DNA of 14,786 nucleotides, taken from UBA6987 sp045616945. GTDB taxonomy: Bacteria > Bacillota > Clostridia > Lachnospirales > Lachnospiraceae. The first letter of the stretch is position 1. Each line of letters opens with the position of its first letter. Below the pieces are notes generated by a model, which saw only the letters and a list, made by a program, of their open reading frames with translations, was not told the origin of the DNA and searched no databases. Position numbers and translations under genes: made by a program. This document shows positions 13,662 through 14,786 of the stretch, in pieces. The stretch is from NCBI GenBank assembly GCA_045616945.1, contig JAZLHR010000099.1, positions 1 through 14,786 on the forward strand. Direction: 5' to 3'.

Positions 13662-14650
13662 AACTGCCTTTTACTAAAGTAGCCCTGAAAAATCTTTTCT
13701 CCAAGCCTTCTACCCTGAACTATCCTGCCGAAGATCATCCCGCACAGCCCAATTACCGCGGCCGCATTGCCTACGATCCCGAGAAGTGCAAGAACTGCGG
13801 TATGTGCATCAAGGTCTGCTCTCCTTCCGCGATCACCCGCGCCGAAGAGGAAGTGGAAGGCGGCAAGAAGGTCACCTACGAATTCGATCTGACTTCCTGC
13901 ACCTTCTGCGGCACCTGTGCTGATTTCTGCGACGGCAAGGCCATCACCATGACCGGAGACTATCACATGGTCGCCGAGAAGCGTGCCGATCTGCGTGTTG
14001 TCGGTTCCAGCATCAAGAAAGCTCCCAAAGGCAAGCTGGCGATCGGCGATGACTGCGTGTACTGCGGTCTCTGCGCCCGTACCTGCCCCGAAGGTGCCAT
14101 TACCGTGGACCGCGCCACCAAGACATGGACGGTCGACGAAAACAAGTGCAAGAAGTGCGGTCTGTGCATAAGCAAGTGCCCGAAGAAGACCTTGGCGTTC
14201 CAGGAACCCGCTCCCGAAGTGGTAACGAAGAACGACGACTGCGTATATTGCACGCTGTGTGCCAAGAAGTGCCCGGTAGGCGCCATTACCGTGGACCGTG
14301 CAGCCAAGACATGGACCATCGACAAGGAAGCCTGCATCCATTGCGGAAGCTGCATCAGCGGCTGCCCGAAGAAGGCACTCTCCTTCCAGCCTGAATGTGC
14401 CGCAGCCCCTGCGCCGAAGGCCGAGCCTGCCTCCGCACCGGCACCTGCTGCCCCCGCAGAGGATGAAGTCGTCACGAAGAACGACAACTGCGTGTATTGC
14501 ACTCTGTGCGCTCTGAAATGCCCTGTCAAGGCCATCAAGGTCGACAGAGCTGCCAAGACCTGGGAACTGGACGAAGAAGCCTGCATCAAATGCGGCACCT
14601 GCGTCAACGTCTGCGCTAAGAAGGCACTCTCCTTCGAAAAGAAGCAGTAA
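13658..14650 (+). CDS. mbhN: MbhN/NuoI-like polyferredoxin with eight [4Fe-4S] motifs
   Basis: This is the electron-input subunit, 330 aa, about twice the usual size. Residues 1-100 are a NuoI/MbhN-like domain with the membrane-edge helix (LKNLFSKPSTLNYP) and motifs at C44-C54 and C81-C91. Three further two-cluster ferredoxin modules follow at about 125-181 (C133-C143, C164-C174), 187-243 (C195-C205, C226-C236) and 270-326 (C278-C288, C309-C319). Each motif is a complete CxxCxxCxxxC, giving 32 ligands and potentially eight [4Fe-4S] clusters. The last module is joined by an Ala/Pro-rich linker (about 247-269). The last two modules are 44 of 57 identical by hand count. The likely role is to accept electrons from soluble ferredoxin and relay them to the small subunit. 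The gene overlaps mbhJ, with AGGGAGG 10 nt upstream. It ends the operon. Confidence 0.92.
   Translation: MKLPFTKVALKNLFSKPSTLNYPAEDHPAQPNYRGRIAYDPEKCKNCGMCIKVCSPSAITRAEEEVEGGKKVTYEFDLTSCTFCGTCADFCDGKAITMTGDYHMVAEKRADLRVVGSSIKKAPKGKLAIGDDCVYCGLCARTCPEGAITVDRATKTWTVDENKCKKCGLCISKCPKKTLAFQEPAPEVVTKNDDCVYCTLCAKKCPVGAITVDRAAKTWTIDKEACIHCGSCISGCPKKALSFQPECAAAPAPKAEPASAPAPAAPAEDEVVTKNDNCVYCTLCALKCPVKAIKVDRAAKTWELDEEACIKCGTCVNVCAKKALSFEKKQ
14030..14635 (+). repeat. Three in-frame copies of a 57-codon di-cluster ferredoxin module
   Basis: The copies lie at 14030-14200, 14216-14386 and 14465-14635 within the polyferredoxin gene. Each encodes CVYCxLCxxxCPxxAI, a VDRAxKTW segment, a second CxxCGxCxxxC motif and KKxLxF. 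Copies 1 and 2 are offset by 62 codons; copies 2 and 3 by 83 codons because of the inserted Ala/Pro-rich linker (14387-14464). Copies 2 and 3 also begin with the same EVVTKND segment. The similarity points to internal tandem duplication. Confidence 0.9.
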
Positions 14651-14692
14651 ACCGGTCACATAAAAAAGGGGCTGTAAAAAAACGCCTCTGAA

Positions 14693-14738
14693 ATGAGCAG
14701 CTCCCGGATTTCAGCAATGGAATCCGGGAGCTGCTCAT
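14693..14738 (+). terminator. Terminator hairpin after the hydrogenase operon
   Basis: A perfect 18-bp inverted repeat (arms 14693-14710 and 14721-14738, 10-nt loop) begins 43 nt after the polyferredoxin stop. It is GC-rich in the middle (GAGCAGCTCCCGG) and is followed by CTTTAATT, a short T-rich tail. On the opposite strand the same stem is followed, after about 13 nt, by a run of seven T, so it may also stop converging transcripts. The remaining bases to 14786 show no gene that I can support. Confidence 0.7.
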
Positions 14739-14786
14739 CTTTAATTGTGGATAATTCAGAAATCTGCCATTTTGAGACCACATAAA

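Noticed and set aside
13610..14659. A 349-codon minus-strand open frame opposite the polyferredoxin gene
   Set aside because: It repeats with the same period as the ferredoxin modules on the other strand and has no family features, so it is a shadow of the real gene.
14661..14692. Terminal inverted repeat of an insertion sequence (GGGGCTGT followed by an A-run)
   Set aside because: The string resembles ends of some Bacillota insertion sequences, but no partner end, target duplication or transposase is visible in the window.

Overview
The window holds one co-directional (+ strand) gene cluster for an energy-conserving, membrane-bound [NiFe]-hydrogenase and most of its maturation machinery. 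The host is probably an anaerobic, fermentative bacterium of the Bacillota (Firmicutes). Supporting signs are strong AGGAGG-type ribosome sites in front of nearly every gene, a moderately high GC content, CVYCxLC-type clostridial ferredoxin modules, and a hydrogenase type expected to be ferredoxin-linked. A member of the Negativicutes or a GC-rich Clostridia lineage would fit, but the genus cannot be fixed by eye.

Layout. Bases 1-240 are non-coding; they hold three copies of a 16-bp repeat that can form a long hairpin, then a likely promoter. Bases 241-4987 carry hypF-hypC-hypD-hypE, which build and insert the Fe(CN)2CO part of the active site. Bases 4988-5146 are intergenic, with a likely second promoter. 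Bases 5147-14650 form one tightly packed run: a NuoC-like subunit, the NiFe large subunit, hypA and hypB (nickel insertion), an Mrp-type antiporter module (MrpE, F, G, MbhD-like, MbhE-like, MrpB, MrpC, MrpD-like), a NuoH-like membrane anchor, the NuoB-like small subunit, and a large ferredoxin-like protein. Bases 14651-14786 contain a perfect 18-bp inverted repeat that looks like the terminator.

How the genes work together. The subunit set matches the archaeal Mbh complex (group 4 [NiFe]-hydrogenase of Pyrococcus). Electrons from reduced ferredoxin would pass through the Fe-S protein (13658-14650) and the NuoB-like subunit to the NiFe site in the large subunit, where protons become H2. The energy released would be used through the NuoH-like, MrpD-like and other membrane subunits to move H+ and/or Na+. 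All four NiFe-ligating cysteines and all four proximal-cluster cysteines are present, so this is a hydrogenase and not a sulfane-sulfur reductase (Mbs) or other cofactor-less homologue.

The unusual parts are: (1) the ferredoxin-like subunit has eight CxxCxxCxxxC motifs where an Mbh/Nuo subunit of this type normally has two, and the last two-cluster module sits on an Ala/Pro-rich tether; (2) the large subunit stops exactly at the DPCxxCxxR motif, with no C-terminal peptide to remove and no maturation protease gene nearby; (3) the MrpD-like subunit carries a C-terminal extension that looks like a fused MbhI; (4) hypA-hypB sit between the NuoCD-like genes and the antiporter genes; (5) two membrane subunits end in poly-Glu tails whose codons also serve as the ribosome site of the next gene.
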